From NCBI GenBank assembly GCA_030141605.1, contig JAQGDQ010000021.1, positions 312,001-376,000 of the forward strand: DNA of 64,000 nt, in the 5' to 3' direction. This DNA comes from Tubiluchus corallicola. Lineage: Eukaryota > Priapulida > Priapulimorpha > Priapulimorphida > Tubiluchidae. The notes beneath the pieces are model-generated. The model searched no databases. It was given only the letters and a program-made list of their open reading frames with translations, and was not told the origin of the DNA. Shown here piece by piece: positions 25,117-37,925 of the stretch. The stretch's first letter is position 1, and every line of letters starts with the position of its first letter. The position numbers were made by a program, and so were the translations under genes.

Positions 25117-27260
25117 CTGATAATGTAATAAACGCCCGCGTATTGCAATAAAAAACTAACGCATAATGTAAGACTCCCAAAACGCATAATGTAATAACCC
25201 AAAGTTTGACACATATTGTAACACCACAAAAACGCATAATAAAAAAACGTAATCAAAAAATTCTAATTGATTATGTAATAACTAGCTGAAGTAATGTTGC
25301 TTTGTACCAGTGGCGTAGATTTGTATGAATATAGTATTTCGACGGTTTGCCATTAATGCGGTTCTTCACTGCTACGGTTCGCCACTAGTAAATTTCGCCA
25401 GTAAAATTTATCTACTACGTTAATATCTTAGCCATAAACAAACTGTTTTTATTTGCCAGCGGCACGGTTCGCTACTGGTGCAGTTCGCCAGTGGTATAGT
25501 TCTCCAGAATTAACTTTTCTGTGGCTCGATTTATAGATACAGTATAATGATTTTTTGTAGATAACTTTTAAATCTTCCCCCTCATGGGGGCACCAAACTT
25601 GCATAAAGAATGGGTCACAGTGCGTTACAACCTTCGCGAATCCGTAGTACTACCACCACTGGCTGCCATCTTGGTACATGGTGCTTTTGCGTTGAGAAAT
25701 ACAGGAATAAAATTAAACAACGATACCATTAAATTTTGGCTTTCATGGGCCTATAGACCTGACATGGTGGGGACGGATCATTTCGAGTTATTAGTCATGT
25801 GATTCCGAAAGAGTTCCTTTAAGAGTTAAGGCACCCAAAATTTGAAAATGTTGATTTTTTGTCATAAGTTTTAAACATGATACCGACATGTGTCTAGAAA
25901 AAAGGCCACAGTGTGGCAGACCCGTAGTGGTGTGGCTTTTTCCTCTTAAATATTGCCTCTTTGATTGGTGGAGGCATTGGAAATAATGGGAAATTAGCGG
26001 AATCGAGCATTTGGTTCATGTAATGTTTTGACACTTGAAGTGGGGCCTTTATGCTTGCTGCCCCGGGCCCGCAATGGCTCTCGATGGCCCTGATCGTTGA
26101 ATAGAGAATAGACAGGACTATCACTGGGCGCCATCTTAGTAGGTGGCACTTCAGCATCAAGTCATATATTAGTAAAGTTTTGGTTCAAGTATACAAAATT
26201 TAGGAGGTACTACTAAGGTCCTAAGGATTTCAGGGCATAGTAAGGTAAGGCCATGTCATTATTGAGTGTTACTTACGTGATTGCAAAGGGCTTCGTTTAG
26301 AAGATATAGCTTCCCAAGTTTGGTCATATCGATACCTGGTATATATGAATATATTTATAGGGAAGATGTTCATGTTTTTTGCTAGTCGGACGTATTTAAG
26401 GCCCTATAAAACGGCAACGTTTCAGGGTTCGAAAAAATGGAGCCGGTTGTGGATAGTCAATGCATAGCACCTTACTTGTTTTTTCGTTTGGATAGGTAGT
26501 GCTTCTTGTAGGAGTAATGGCTTCTCAAAAATGGACATATTCTGATGATATTCGCGGCATAATCCAGGCGGGTAAAACGTTCTAGTGTTATTGTTATTGC
26601 TGTTTTGAAATGTGTGTATATGATTTGACAATGTGTATAACGTGAGTGTTTGTGCAAACCAGCCAAATAAAAACTTAAATCCTAAAAAATCTTAAATAGA
26701 GGCCCGAAATTATAGGCCAATATGGCGCTCTACCCTGAATGCATGCGCACTAAATTTATAGTTAGGGTTAAATGGCTCTGCTACGAGAAAAACTATGGAT
26801 CATCACTTTTTCAGAACTTCTTGAAATCGCCATCTTGAACTCAATTCAAGGGATTTTTGGTAACCGGGTGCAAGTGACGCCACCTACCGCATACCCGAAT
26901 TTGAACAAAATCGTTTGAAGTACAAAGTTGTTAGATCCGAAAGAATCTTTTTTGACCAAATATAAAATCACTTTTTTAGTGTGATACTGTAAACCTACTC
27001 GACTTGATGGGGGAAATGATGGAGGATATATATATATATATATATATATAAGAAAATTGCACCAAGTAACATTAATTCTGCTAGTTACTACATTATCAGT
27101 TATTAGATTATGCGTTGCTGTTGCTATGGTATTACAATATGCGTTAAACTTCACGTTATTACATTATGCGTTTTGGGGGTCTTGCATTAGACGTTGATTT
27201 TTATACGTTATACGTTAATTTTTTGCTAATACATTATTGGGCATTTCTTACATTATCAGC
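25117..27260. mobile_element. Nonautonomous DNA transposon with ~190-bp repeat-built inverted termini
   Basis: The left arm (25117-25300) and right arm (27066-27260) are colinear inverted repeats along their whole length. They share the terminal CTGATAATGTAA block, GTTATTACATTATGCGTTTT, TACAATATG and an inner CTAGTTA[CT]TACAT block. The arms are built from variants of a TTACATTATGCGTT motif. The 1.77-kb interior has only short ORFs with no transposase motif, and a (TA)n run at 27026-27050. No clear target duplication is seen, so the exact ends are uncertain by some bases. Confidence 0.7.
27026..27050. repeat. (TA)n microsatellite
   Basis: Uninterrupted TA dinucleotides inside the inverted-repeat element. 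Confidence 0.9.
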
Positions 27261-30200
27261 TGCAAAGTTGGCGTCCCCTGCAACAGTCACTATATTAAAA
27301 ACGAAATTAGATTTCCCTTCTGATTTAGCAAAAGTTTGTAAACTACACGGTTTAGTTTATTTTACTTAACAACTTAATTGCCGTAAAACACAACACTGAA
27401 AACAAGTTACAAGCGTCCGAACGTGGCTTCACTCACAGAAGATAGAATAACGCAAGTGGTTAGGATATTTTTATAATCATGAAATTGTTCTTTATTAGTT
27501 TACAGCCATAAGTTAATTCAGGCTGGATAATTTTTGAGATGTTTCGTGATTTTCGGTTTTCCCGCAAATTCTAGAACAGTTAAAGTACTTTTGCAGTGCA
27601 TCACCTTGCAATGGCAGGCCCACTTGACGTGGACGGATAGTTGCGGTGCGACCGGAACCTAGCCCATTATCAAGTTTATTCTTTAAGTTTGAGATGATAC
27701 ACTAAACCATTGGCGATGTTTCAGCCATGTTCGGATCCTTCTTCAACCGCCAAAATCAGAAAGGTGAACATAACTATGGTAGTCACGAATCCATTTACTG
27801 ACCAGCTTCGCTATTGCTTAACTTCGATCGCTAAGCATATACGAAAACAATTCAGGTATTTACCTCGCCCTAGAAGAATGATTATAGGAAAAGAGCCGTC
27901 CTTGTTATTCTTCTCTATCAAAAGCCGTCTTCTCTGTTGTCTCTATATCCCCTGGTCCCGAAGAAGCTGAGTGCTTAATTGAAAATACCCTATGACATAT
28001 TGTAACACACAATCCTTCAGTGGTTGATATGTTGACACTGAAGCCTGTAAAGTTTTTTTTCTGTGTCGCGTATGTTTAGGACTACAGCTATTAATCTTTC
28101 AAAATCATTCCAAAAGTGGGTTGCACGCAGGATCCATGGCTTCTTGCTGATTACCATTATAGCTATAGCCTGAAGAGCAAAAGGCGTAGCTGTAATAGTG
28201 TTACACATGAAAGTAACGTGTACAAAAAAGATAATAAAGCAAACGCAAAGAGAAGAAAGGATATGAAGCAGTGCGTGGCTCGACTACAAAAATAGCCCTG
28301 TCAAAGATTCTCCGATCTAGGCTGCTAGAGATTTATTTACTTCGCTTAAATAAAATTCTATCCGTTCAAATATAAACAATTCCTTTATTAAAACTAAAAT
28401 TCAACTTAAAATTTATTTTTTCACGCTTGATTTCATTTGGTTTTGCCATCTTGTCCAATCGATTTTTTGCAGTTAAAATTTTTCTTACACACAGTTTTAC
28501 ACGCAGAGGGCACGAAATTACGTGCGAGTTTCTGTTTTGGGTTGCTCTAAGTTATTTGAAGTTTGCACACAGTAAAAAACGGAAAGCAGAAAATATGCTG
28601 TACCGAAATCCGAAAATTGCTTCTTGGGCGAAAATGCCTCATTCCCAGAAATCCGTGCGATTCTAACCAACTAACAAACGAACTAACATCATATGCAATA
28701 CTCAACGACAGATGTGTTTGTGCAGGATGCTTGCTGGATCGCAAATCATTCGCAATTGCAATTGTTGTTGTTGTTGTTGTTGTTGTTGTTTCTACTTATT
28801 TTGTAGTGCATCGGTCACACTTTCCCGTGTTAAGTTTTGCACTCTGTCACTGTTAGCCATAGAAAACGACGGACAAAATCACTATTTTCGAAGTTTGGCC
28901 GAGAAATTTTTGGCGCGAAATTAAGACATGACTGACGCATTCTGCGGCTTGTCAATATTTATTTTTGTCTCTTAATTTAAACGTAAATAGCGCTGTAATA
29001 AGCAATTAAGCAAAGCTGTATATCTATTGATTCAGCTAAAGTCTAAACAGACAAAATATCCGAGATAAGCCTACCCTTGCAGCCTTTTATTTCAAGGAAA
29101 CAACCGTGTTACAATTATGATTTGATAGATTTCGTTAAGCATAAATAAATTAACAGTAGGTATTGATAAAAAGATTAGCTTATACCACTTCAATTAGTTT
29201 TCTAACAATAAGTAGGCTTTCCAATTCTTCTTTTTAAATTATAACTTTTAAATTGATTTACACTACAGAGGAGTCGGAGAGGACAAGTCAAATGTGGTCT
29301 GAATGTATACGTTTGTGATTGGAATTAAGAGTAACCAGTTTGCCATCTACACTGCAAACGAGTTTTATAAGAAAGGTTATACACATGGGTGCTATAAGAA
29401 AAGGGCTTTTCACAACAGCAAAACCATACTGCAAAAGCTTCGTTACCTCCATTTCTTGTGATTGCTTTTCATGCGTGGTTTTGCCTTGACAAAAATACAG
29501 GCATAGAATCTATAGCCGACAACGACAGAGACATGGCAACATAGGAAAGGATCAGCATCCCCTGCAAATGCTGGCCTACCATGTAAATGCTAGCAGACGC
29601 GTAAATGCTGACGGGGCTAAGACCATTTAGAGTACTCGCCTAATTTTGCTCTCTTTCCTTGCTAATGAATTATACAACGGGTTTTGTAAAATGTAGGCGT
29701 GCTATAGTGTTTAAACACTATAAAAGTCTTTAACTGTTTATACCACCTACTAGGATAATATAGAGGTGCCATCTACAAAATTATTGTTTTACTAATTGAA
29801 TCTAACGTCGCTTTAAACTGGCACCTCCTACTGCTATTATTATTGCGTGACACGCATTTAAGTTAAATTATAGATCAATTGCAAACTAAAATGGTAAGCG
29901 GGATCTAAATTGTGCAATAAACAAAAGTGCTGCATCATGTTTGTCAATGACGTTTGGCAACCTTTTACAGTCTGTTCCATTCATGTGGGTGACTGAATGA
30001 AACGGAACGTGTAACCACACAGATCGTTAGGGCAGCTAACTGTCTAACACTCATACGCACCAGATAATGATGAGTGTGACAAGTTCATGAACGTTAGTAA
30101 AATATTGCTAAATCTAGTTAGTGTAGTAATTACTAACGTAAATCTGACTACATGCGTTAGCTTTTTATATAATTTAGCTTTTTCTCTTTATATCGTATCG

Positions 30201-30640
30201 AAGATACAGCACATCATAAAAGACAATACAATAAAATTGCAATACAGCCAAATTCAAGCTAAATACTAAAATAAATTATAATATTATACAGGTTTGATAT
30301 TTCATAGCAAGTTTCTGATATTTAGATCTTATAAAATGTATTTTCTACTAGATGTTTTACATTAATAATTCAGCGGTGTCTTCTATTTAGCACGGTTCGC
30401 ACAACCTGGTCTATTAATTTCATAAAGGACTATAACAATACAGCTATCTAGATAAGACAAAACTTTTGTAACGTGTAAGTTCTATTAAATCGATTAAATA
30501 CTTCAGTGGCACTATATTACAAAAGTACTGAAGCAATATAATGTTCTCATTTTTTTAAAATTAAATATTCTTCTGTAAGCAATGTAAGGTGTAGTATTTG
30601 TATAAACAATACACTATTTTAAACTATTGCAATATAGTAT
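27261..30640. other. Gene-free spacer
   Basis: No exon or RNA gene is recognised. It holds a (TTG)n tract (28761-28791) and a short inverted pair GAGGTGCCA/TGGCACCTC around 29763-29825. Confidence 0.4.
28761..28791. repeat. (TTG)n microsatellite
   Basis: Ten TTG triplets in a row. Confidence 0.9.
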
Positions 30641-30689
30641 AGGCGGATAACTCGTTAGAAATTTACAAAGCATTAAGAGCTCATATATT

Positions 30690-31110
30690 TCTCTCAAATT
30701 AAAAAAGGGCCTTACAGAAAAAATACCTTATCACATAGGTGTCAAACAAGGTTGTCCATTAAGTTCCACCCTCTTTTCGGTGCTTATGAGCGATATAGTA
30801 CAACTTTGACCCCTCCAGTTTATCCAGTTTATTTATATAATACTAAAGTTAACTGTTTACTTTATGCTGATGATATGGTTTTAACCTCATCTACTAAAGA
30901 TGAGCTCCAGTATTCGCTTAGGTTAGAAGGATATTGTAATAAATGGGGCTTAACCGGCAATACTATAAGACGAATTAATAATATTTAATAAGACAGGTAA
31001 AAAAATAAAGAATCTTAAAAAAAGACAGGATGATTTCAAGTCCGATAAAAGTATACATTTTAACACAATTAATACTACAATTAAATGGAAAAACTTTTTG
31101 TGCAAACAAA
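30690..31110 (+). mobile_element. Non-LTR retrotransposon RT fragment (decayed)
   Basis: Two diagnostic reverse-transcriptase motifs occur on the + strand in different frames. GVKQGCPLSSTLFSVLMSD lies at about 30738-30795. LLYADDMVLTSS, with the catalytic ADD, starts at about 30856, followed by LEGYCNKWGL. A third frame continues with IFNKTGKKIKNLKKR from about 30985. Order and spacing fit the RT domain of a LINE. Stops and frameshifts make it inactive. Confidence 0.85.
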
Positions 31111-31119
31111 TGAAAATTT

Positions 31120-33050
31120 TACCTTACATTCGTGGCGTGGCTTTTGCACTTCGCAATTTCGCGTAAATCGGCGATGTTGCATTAAAAATCCGCAATCCGC
31201 AAATCGCAAAATGAGTGTGAATTCGCATCTCTGATTTTATGTTCTGTAATTACATGTACATTCTTAAGAAGCCACATTGTTTTCATTAATTTTTATGATT
31301 TTGCCACTGCACGGCTTTTATTACGCTTTAACTTCAAACAGAGTCATTTTCTTCGAAAAAACATAATTTTGTATGATTGCACGTTCTAAATGGACTATAT
31401 GTAAACCTGTCGTTTTAATTATTTACAAATAAACAATATGAATAAATGAAATTAATGTCATTTTTCATAGTTTTACTAAAATAAGATAATTTTTTCTGCG
31501 TTTAAGTTATTAGTATTACGAACGTAAGATATATTATTTACCGTTTTCCTTACTTAGAATTTGATATGTTCCCAGCAGTGTTTTGATATTAGTAAGAAAG
31601 AAACTTATATTTTGCAGTTAGATTATTAGTATTACTGCTGCAACAGAAATCATGATGAGTAATTTTTGTTCCAAGCTGGAATTTTAATATACGTATCCAT
31701 ACAGTGTTTTACTAAAAATAAGAAACAAATTTTATGTGAATTTAAGACATTAGTATTACAACTATTAAAGTCAAGATAATAGTGCATGAAATAACTGAGG
31801 CCGGTCTGACTCTTGGCGTGCCAGACTTTGGACATCCAAATTCTTCGAGTTTGATTTCGTTTACATCATGCCTTCGTTGAGGATGTTGACAATCAATTTT
31901 CGATATCTTCCAGTTCTCTGTCTTTGTCCATGCCATCTGACAATCACAAATAAACGGGTTTCCTATGCAAAAAATCAGAATTGCTAATGTATCGTGTTAA
32001 GAGCTACATCGGTTGTTTAAGCAGCTGTCAAAGCAGGACTACACATCTGCTGTTACAATGTTGGAAGTCCCGTTTTCAAAGTGGGACGTTAGTGTGTCCC
32101 GGGACCCTTGGCTAACCTAAATGAGGCGGTAACCTGCAAAGTCACATTGTACGGCGCGGAGTACGCCGCTAGCCGAAGTAGTACACTTGCGCTAAAGCGC
32201 ATACGCTAAATTTACTGAAAATCAGTGTTGTATTTGGGTAACCCAAGAAGGGCGCTGACGATTTCTCTTACAAGTTTAAAAATGAAACAGATACTGAAAG
32301 TGAAACAGAAGTCTTCACAACACAAAAAAGTGAAGTTTTAACATTTAAGAAAGACAAAGACAATTAATTTCAATAATCCAAACAGTATTGCAACAGAGAG
32401 CAAAATGGCTCAGTATCTTGTGTACCACATGGCAGTACATGGCTCGCTAGCCCGTTTACTTAGGAGAAAACAATTATTATGACGAAGAAGTAGTGAAACG
32501 TATCACCTGTGTAATAACATCTTCAATTACTATTATTAAATAAACAAGGACAACGGACGCTGCCACTATGACTCGTTTCGTGATCTGTCTCTAGTGACTT
32601 ACTTGGGCAGCCCATGTACGACCCGCTCTACTTGGCCCAGCCCATGTACACGCAACCTATCTGGGCTAGCCCATGTACGGCAATTGTCCTACTTCGGCTG
32701 CTACTTTGGCCGAAACAAAAGAAAAAAACTGATGAACAAGACTTCGGATACAGAAAAACTATTTGCAAATAAATGCAACCTCATCCCTATTTCAATTGTC
32801 TTTTTGCAGTTCAAAACTTAGGAGGAGTTGAATAGCAATTGAAAAGCTGACCGATTTCCAGTATCTTTGATACTATGGCCGAGGTCATTGTTCACTACAC
32901 CACACCCTACCCCAGGTATTTACCCTGTGAGTTTCATGACTCTCTCCTGTCTTTGTGAGTTAACATAAATTAAAAATAGAAACCTGGATGACTAATATAA
33001 TAGCGATTTATGAAATAAGAATGAAAAAAAATCAGCATCAGTTTGGAGAC
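31120..33050. other. Spacer with a short tandem repeat
   Basis: No gene is recognised. About three copies of a ~29-bp unit with core AGCCCATGTACG occur at 32600-32690. Confidence 0.4.
32600..32690. repeat. ~29-bp tandem repeat, three copies
   Basis: Three diverged copies, each holding ACTTGG/ATCTGG and then AGCCCATGTAC, in a row. Confidence 0.6.
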
Positions 33051-33058
33051 CCATGACA

Positions 33059-33600
33059 TTACTGTTCGCAGATAAAAATAAACATTTCCTTCAAATATTT
33101 TGCAAGTAAATGCATGTGGATTCGAAAAAACGACCTAGTACCTGTCATGATCAATTCTACGTCACTTGAACTAACGTTTTTATGCAGTTTCGGCATTGCC
33201 ATTTTCTTCAACCCGCAGTCTTCGATGTGAATGTAGTTGATATTTGGATTTGTCGTCAAATGCAGGTCCAAATAAACCAGTTTTTTTACAATCAAACATA
33301 GAAATGTGCTGTAGGTCCTTCATTCCAGAAAAACAATTTGTTTCAATGTCATGCAAATTGTACAGGTCTATTAACCGGAACCTCTGAACTTTTGCAGCGA
33401 CTTCACCTTCCCGTAAACTTTCCAGGTTACATTCAACAAATTCCAGGAGCTTGATAGTCTTTCCCTCTAGAACATTTTAGGTAAACTCTTTTCATAAAAC
33501 TGAAAAATAACCAGTTTGTCGAAAACATCAGGAACAGCATTCTCTATATACTGAAGATGAGTTACATTAATTTTCATTTTTTACCCACAAAATATTTGAC
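33059..33600 (-). pseudogene. Leucine-rich-repeat gene relic
   Basis: The minus strand reads as consecutive LRR-like units in shifting frames. From about 33572: HLQYIENAVPDVFDKLVIFQ. After a frame change: KLLEFVECNLESLREGE, then FRLIDLYNLHDIETNCFSGM and DLQHISMFDC. After another shift: YLDLHLTTNPNINYIHIEDC and GLKKMAMPKLH. The rhythm (L-x-x-I-x-x-x-x-C-x-L about every 22-25 residues) and a preceding Cys-containing stretch suggest an extracellular LRR protein. At least two frameshifts and one in-frame stop (near 33475) occur, so a pseudogene is more likely than a split gene. Sequencing error cannot be excluded. Confidence 0.55.
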
Positions 33601-33609
33601 AAGGATTAG

Positions 33610-34080
33610 TCCTTTTGACCTCACATTCAGGCACACTTGGTGAGAGCCTACATTTAGATTAGGCTGCCGTGGAAATTTCGGAAAATGCCTTACAAACTAT
33701 GTGCAAGAAAAATGCCGCTGCTAGATGCAAGAGACATTTTCTAAAAAACGTCATCAGGAAAGCATTTAAACTGGTACAAACTGGAAAACTCACATAACGA
33801 ATCATTTTTGACAAAGTTCTAAAAAATTCTTTCTAGGAAAGCAGCAAAGGGTGAATGTAGGCTCGCCTGGAGAGACAATGATATAACGTCAACGTCAACG
33901 GTTTACGTTTAGGCAAAAAGACTTCTGAAAGAAGCTAAAATTCTATTAGCCCAGTACATTGTCTTACATACCCAGGTCTGACATTCAACAAATCAAAATG
34001 CTACAATCTGCGATTGACTAACAATAAAACTATCCAAAAACCACAAAAAGAACTTGGTGCATAAACTCAGAACAACAGCT
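33610..34080. other. Spacer, no feature recognised
   Basis: AT-rich, no exon signals. Confidence 0.4.
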
Positions 34081-34405
34081 CACACCCCACTCACAACACA
34101 CCACCTCTTCGCACCAAGACATGTCACACCACACCTCCCACACCATACCACATCACAACACCATACTATATCACCACACCATAGCACACCACCCACAACA
34201 CAACACAATGCACCACACCATACCACTCTACATCACACCACTCACACCCCATCAACCCCCCCCCCCCCCACATTATCCATACCACATCACGAACACCATA
34301 CCATCAATACCACACCACTCACACCACCTCACCCACACCACATCAAATCTACCATCACATGGTGATCATGATGTTGATGATGATGATAATGATGACGATG
34401 ACAAC
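34081..34405. repeat. CA/CCA-rich low-complexity tract with GAT repeats
   Basis: Degenerate CACACCA-type repeats and a C run at about 34258-34269, followed by GATGAT triplets to about 34405. His/Pro/Thr-rich ORFs here are artefacts. Confidence 0.85.
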
Positions 34406-34409
34406 AGCA

Positions 34410-35180
34410 GCAACACCAACAGTGCAGCAAAACAGCGACACCTTGGAAAACATTGCACAAGGTTGAAACGGTGTGCTATCACAAATTCTCTTAAACTCAT
34501 CTGCCAATGACCAATAATGTGCAGTCATTCTAATTAGTTTTGCTAACTGCTTCTCAGATGATAATAAACTAACAGAATTTACTTATTTTGTACAATCTAT
34601 AAAACTGTGGAATGATGGGTGAAGACAATGCCTGGAACAGACGCGATATCTCTCAAACTCAAAGAAAATGGATGTTCCAAATAGCATGCAACACAGGGGG
34701 TAGAAAAAGAACTTTGAAATACACCCCTCCCGTTTCGTCTAGAGGACACCTCACTAGTGAAACCTACAATACCTTGTAGACCACTTCGTCCTCTTTCTGC
34801 GAGTATGCTTATTTTTTCCCAATATACCAAAACAGGTGAACAAATTGAGTTTCTCTAGAGGGTGTTTGAGCAGTTTTCTGCAAAATTTGGGTGGATTGGT
34901 CAGGGAAATATGACTATTACACCCACCGTTGAATGGGCCATTCAACCATTACCAGCACAGGTCTCTAGAACTAGATATTCTAGTTCTCTAGAAATAAGAG
35001 GTGTAAGTTTTGCAAATTTTCGTGCAAAACGGTAAAAAGAGCGTTTTTTGGAGGTTTTTTGCCTCCCGTTCTTCCCTGTGGACCCGATTCGAAAAATAAA
35101 CCCCCAGTGGGTGAACAGCTTTCGTTTGATATATGGCTTGTCGAAAATGGCGCCGTCGTCGGAGCTGTAGCCTCGTCAGT
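34410..35180. other. Spacer, no feature recognised
   Basis: Short ORFs only (for example minus 34980-35261), without recognised domains. Confidence 0.35.
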
Positions 35181-35181
35181 T

Positions 35182-35261
35182 ACACACGCACGTACGCACG
35201 CACACACGACCGACCGCCCACACACACACGCACGCACGCGCGCGCGCACACCCACACACAT
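35182..35261. repeat. (CA)n/(CG)n microsatellite
   Basis: Alternating ACAC, GCAC and GCGC dinucleotides, a purine-pyrimidine alternating (potential Z-DNA) tract. Confidence 0.85.
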
Positions 35262-35399
35262 TTATAGCGCCTCTAATATGGAAATACTGTAAATAGGTTA
35301 TTAAAAAGCTAATACCTTTTAATATTAACTTAATTTCTTATAAACTCTTGAGTGTACCTGAATTAATGTTTCTTAATTAGAGAAACTGTTACCTGTACT

Positions 35400-35475
35400 G
35401 TAGTAATGGTATGTTTTGTATTTATCGTATTTTTGATGTATTTTTCTTGTTGGTGCAATAAACTTAAACTTAAAC
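35400..35475 (+). mobile_element. Probable LINE 3' tail with (CTTAAA)n end
   Basis: T-rich tail, AATAAA at about 35458, then tandem CTTAAA units to 35475. This is the expected 3' signature of a non-LTR element. No RT sequence is attached. Confidence 0.35.
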
Positions 35476-36724
35476 AATACTTTTAGCTTGAGAACCAGAT
35501 TTTAAGCGATAATATCTTCTGCACCTCGTGCAGCCGATGCTGATGTTCTTTCCATAGTGAAACTCGTTGCTTTTTTATATTTTGCAATTTAAATTAACAT
35601 TTTTCCAGGTTCTTTATGTGTATTGTTTTTCCTTTTTATGTCTTATATTAAATTCAAACAAAAATGTTACCTTATTTTTAGAACAAAAAAGTAGTGTAGT
35701 AAGGTTGACTTTAATTCTGTCTCATTTCAGTGTTTGTTTTAGTAAAGTGTTTATGAGCTTTATATTTTATATAAGTGGGATTTTATGAAAGAACACGAAA
35801 ATAAACGAACATAAATTAAAACAGAAAACTGTTTAGCTGATGCGGTTTAGGGGAAAGGAGCTTTGAGAAATATTAAGTATTTGCAATAATGTTTTATGCA
35901 CTACCACCTGTTAACGCTTCCACGTACAGGTCTTACTAATTAGGGCCAAGATGCATTATGGGATGTTAAACAGCGTCAAGAAGTGAGGAAATGACGCCAA
36001 GTCTATCGTTAAGAACGTCAAAGAAAGTTTTAAACAATATCAACGTTTCAAAAGCGTTGACTCATTACCGTCATTGCATACTCTGCAAAATGCCCGACAT
36101 TATGTACCGTTTTCTTTTCCTTTAACTTACTTACGGCGACGCATCCTTGATGCTTTTTGGCGCCCTTGACGTTTCTTCACGCAGATCAGTAAGACATTTC
36201 TGTACACATTACTGTAGTCTGAATTCTGTAATGAAAACAATGTGCTGATAATTAGCAGTATCTTCGCGAAACCGGGTTATCAATTTATTTTGCAAAGTTC
36301 CAAGAGGTACCAAGCTCACAGACCCGCCGAATATTTGGCAATCGATGCACCAGTTACTCGCAGCTAGATCTAACCATGGAAAGACTTCACATTTCAATAA
36401 CGCTTAACGGATTTATAAACATTTTTAAAAAGATTCTAAATGTTTCATTATTTATGTATAAATTGCCCTTTTCCTAGACGCTATCTATCTAACAAGAAAG
36501 GTTTATGACGAAATACGAGGCCGAGAAAGAAATATTGGTTAGTTTTAAACGACATCCCAGAACATTAAACGTTTCGTTCAAGCTTCGACATCATCTAATT
36601 TTTCGCTTGGTCTGCAAGCGATAGCGCAATCAGCGCACAAATACTTTTAATGCTTATCACAACTGTTCAAAAATTTTTAAAGATCGGCAGATCAAATTTT
36701 TAATTACAATGGTCTCGAACTTTT

Positions 36725-36925
36725 GATGAATGAATGAATGAATTAATTAATGAATGAACAAACGAACGATCAAACGAAGGAATGAACGAATGAATGAATG
36801 AATGAATGAATGAATGAATGAATGAATGAATGAATGAATGAATGAATGAATGAATGAATGAATTAATGAATGAATGAATGAGTGAGTGAATAAATGAATG
36901 AATGAATTCGAATTGAATGAATGAA
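36725..36925. repeat. (GAAT)n microsatellite
   Basis: About 200 bp of GAAT with interruptions near both ends; same motif as at 24168-24333. Confidence 0.95.
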
Positions 36926-37925
36926 TAATAGAGATATACTACAAAGAATCTCTAGATTTTAAAGGCAGTTTATTGTAGTTCGTAAGCACAGCGAGGATTA
37001 ACGAGAAAACTTGAGCGTCAACAGTTTTAATAATGTAATTGCCTCCAAACAGTCCGAGTGGCAATGAAAAGAAACTGCCGAGGGCGGGATGTGCAAAGCT
37101 TTTGCAACTGGGTATTGTGAATATTGTTGAAAAGTTTCGCTGTGCTGGCTTGCTGCCTTCCACTGACTGGTTGGACTTACGAGGCTTGTCGTTAATCTCT
37201 TGACGACCTTTAAGATTTGTTGCATTTTACTGTTAATATCCTTATCCTAATGAGGTTAACATTGACACTTGCAAATTATTATTAGTTGTCACAGTTTACA
37301 GACATTAATTAATATTAACGTAGAGCATAATGTTGCTTAAGGCTGTGCAATTACGCATGCGTACTTCGCAACCGCGTCATTCATGAAAGTTATTATTTGT
37401 GTTCAATATATTGTTTACAGATTTCTTAATTTGAGAACTTGGCCTTTCCACTGCATAAAGCGCCTGTTTTGTCATCGTAAACTGGGAAGTCTTAACATTC
37501 GTTAGTATGACGCACGCAACTTCGTTATGTCACTTCCAGTGACAATAATTTTCTCTGACAAAAACTGCAAAGTGCGTGCAGCATTCTCATGGGACAGTAT
37601 TTTATCACCTGAAAAAGAAAAGCATGTACATTAGTTATGGTACGATATGTCTCATAGTTGACATTTAGAACCCCTTTAAGAATGATCTGCTTGATTGTTT
37701 TGTAGATAACTATACTTCACGAGAGCTGGGACCTTATCGTAGCCCTTTACGAAGTGGCTTAAGAGATTTACACATTTACAGTAATCAGTGCAGTGCTAAT
37801 TAAGTAATTTTGTTGTTTTTATAGGTCAAGTATGTAGTTCTGCTAGAGAGGAAGACAGGAATGAGAGAAATCTTTCAATCGGGCAGCGCATCAAGCAACC
37901 CAACTAACTAATCAGCACTTTCAGA
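36926..37925 (+). promoter_or_regulatory. GPCR upstream region and 5' UTR exon
   Basis: A pyrimidine-rich acceptor TTTTTATAG ends at 37824. The sequence 37825-37925 is therefore probably the 5' UTR part of the coding exon, with an upstream noncoding exon not located. Promoter position unknown. Confidence 0.4.

Noticed and set aside
25309-25325. CAGTGGCGTA, a hAT-like terminus (also at 63092)
   Set aside because: Only single ends seen; ten bases are too little to define an element.
26030-26095. Possible second hAT MITE end (reads CAGGGCCATCGAGAGCC on the minus strand)
   Set aside because: No matching inverted terminus or target duplication found nearby; at most a fragment.
34054-34510. His/Pro/Thr-rich ORFs
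   Set aside because: CA/CCA low-complexity sequence without conserved frame.
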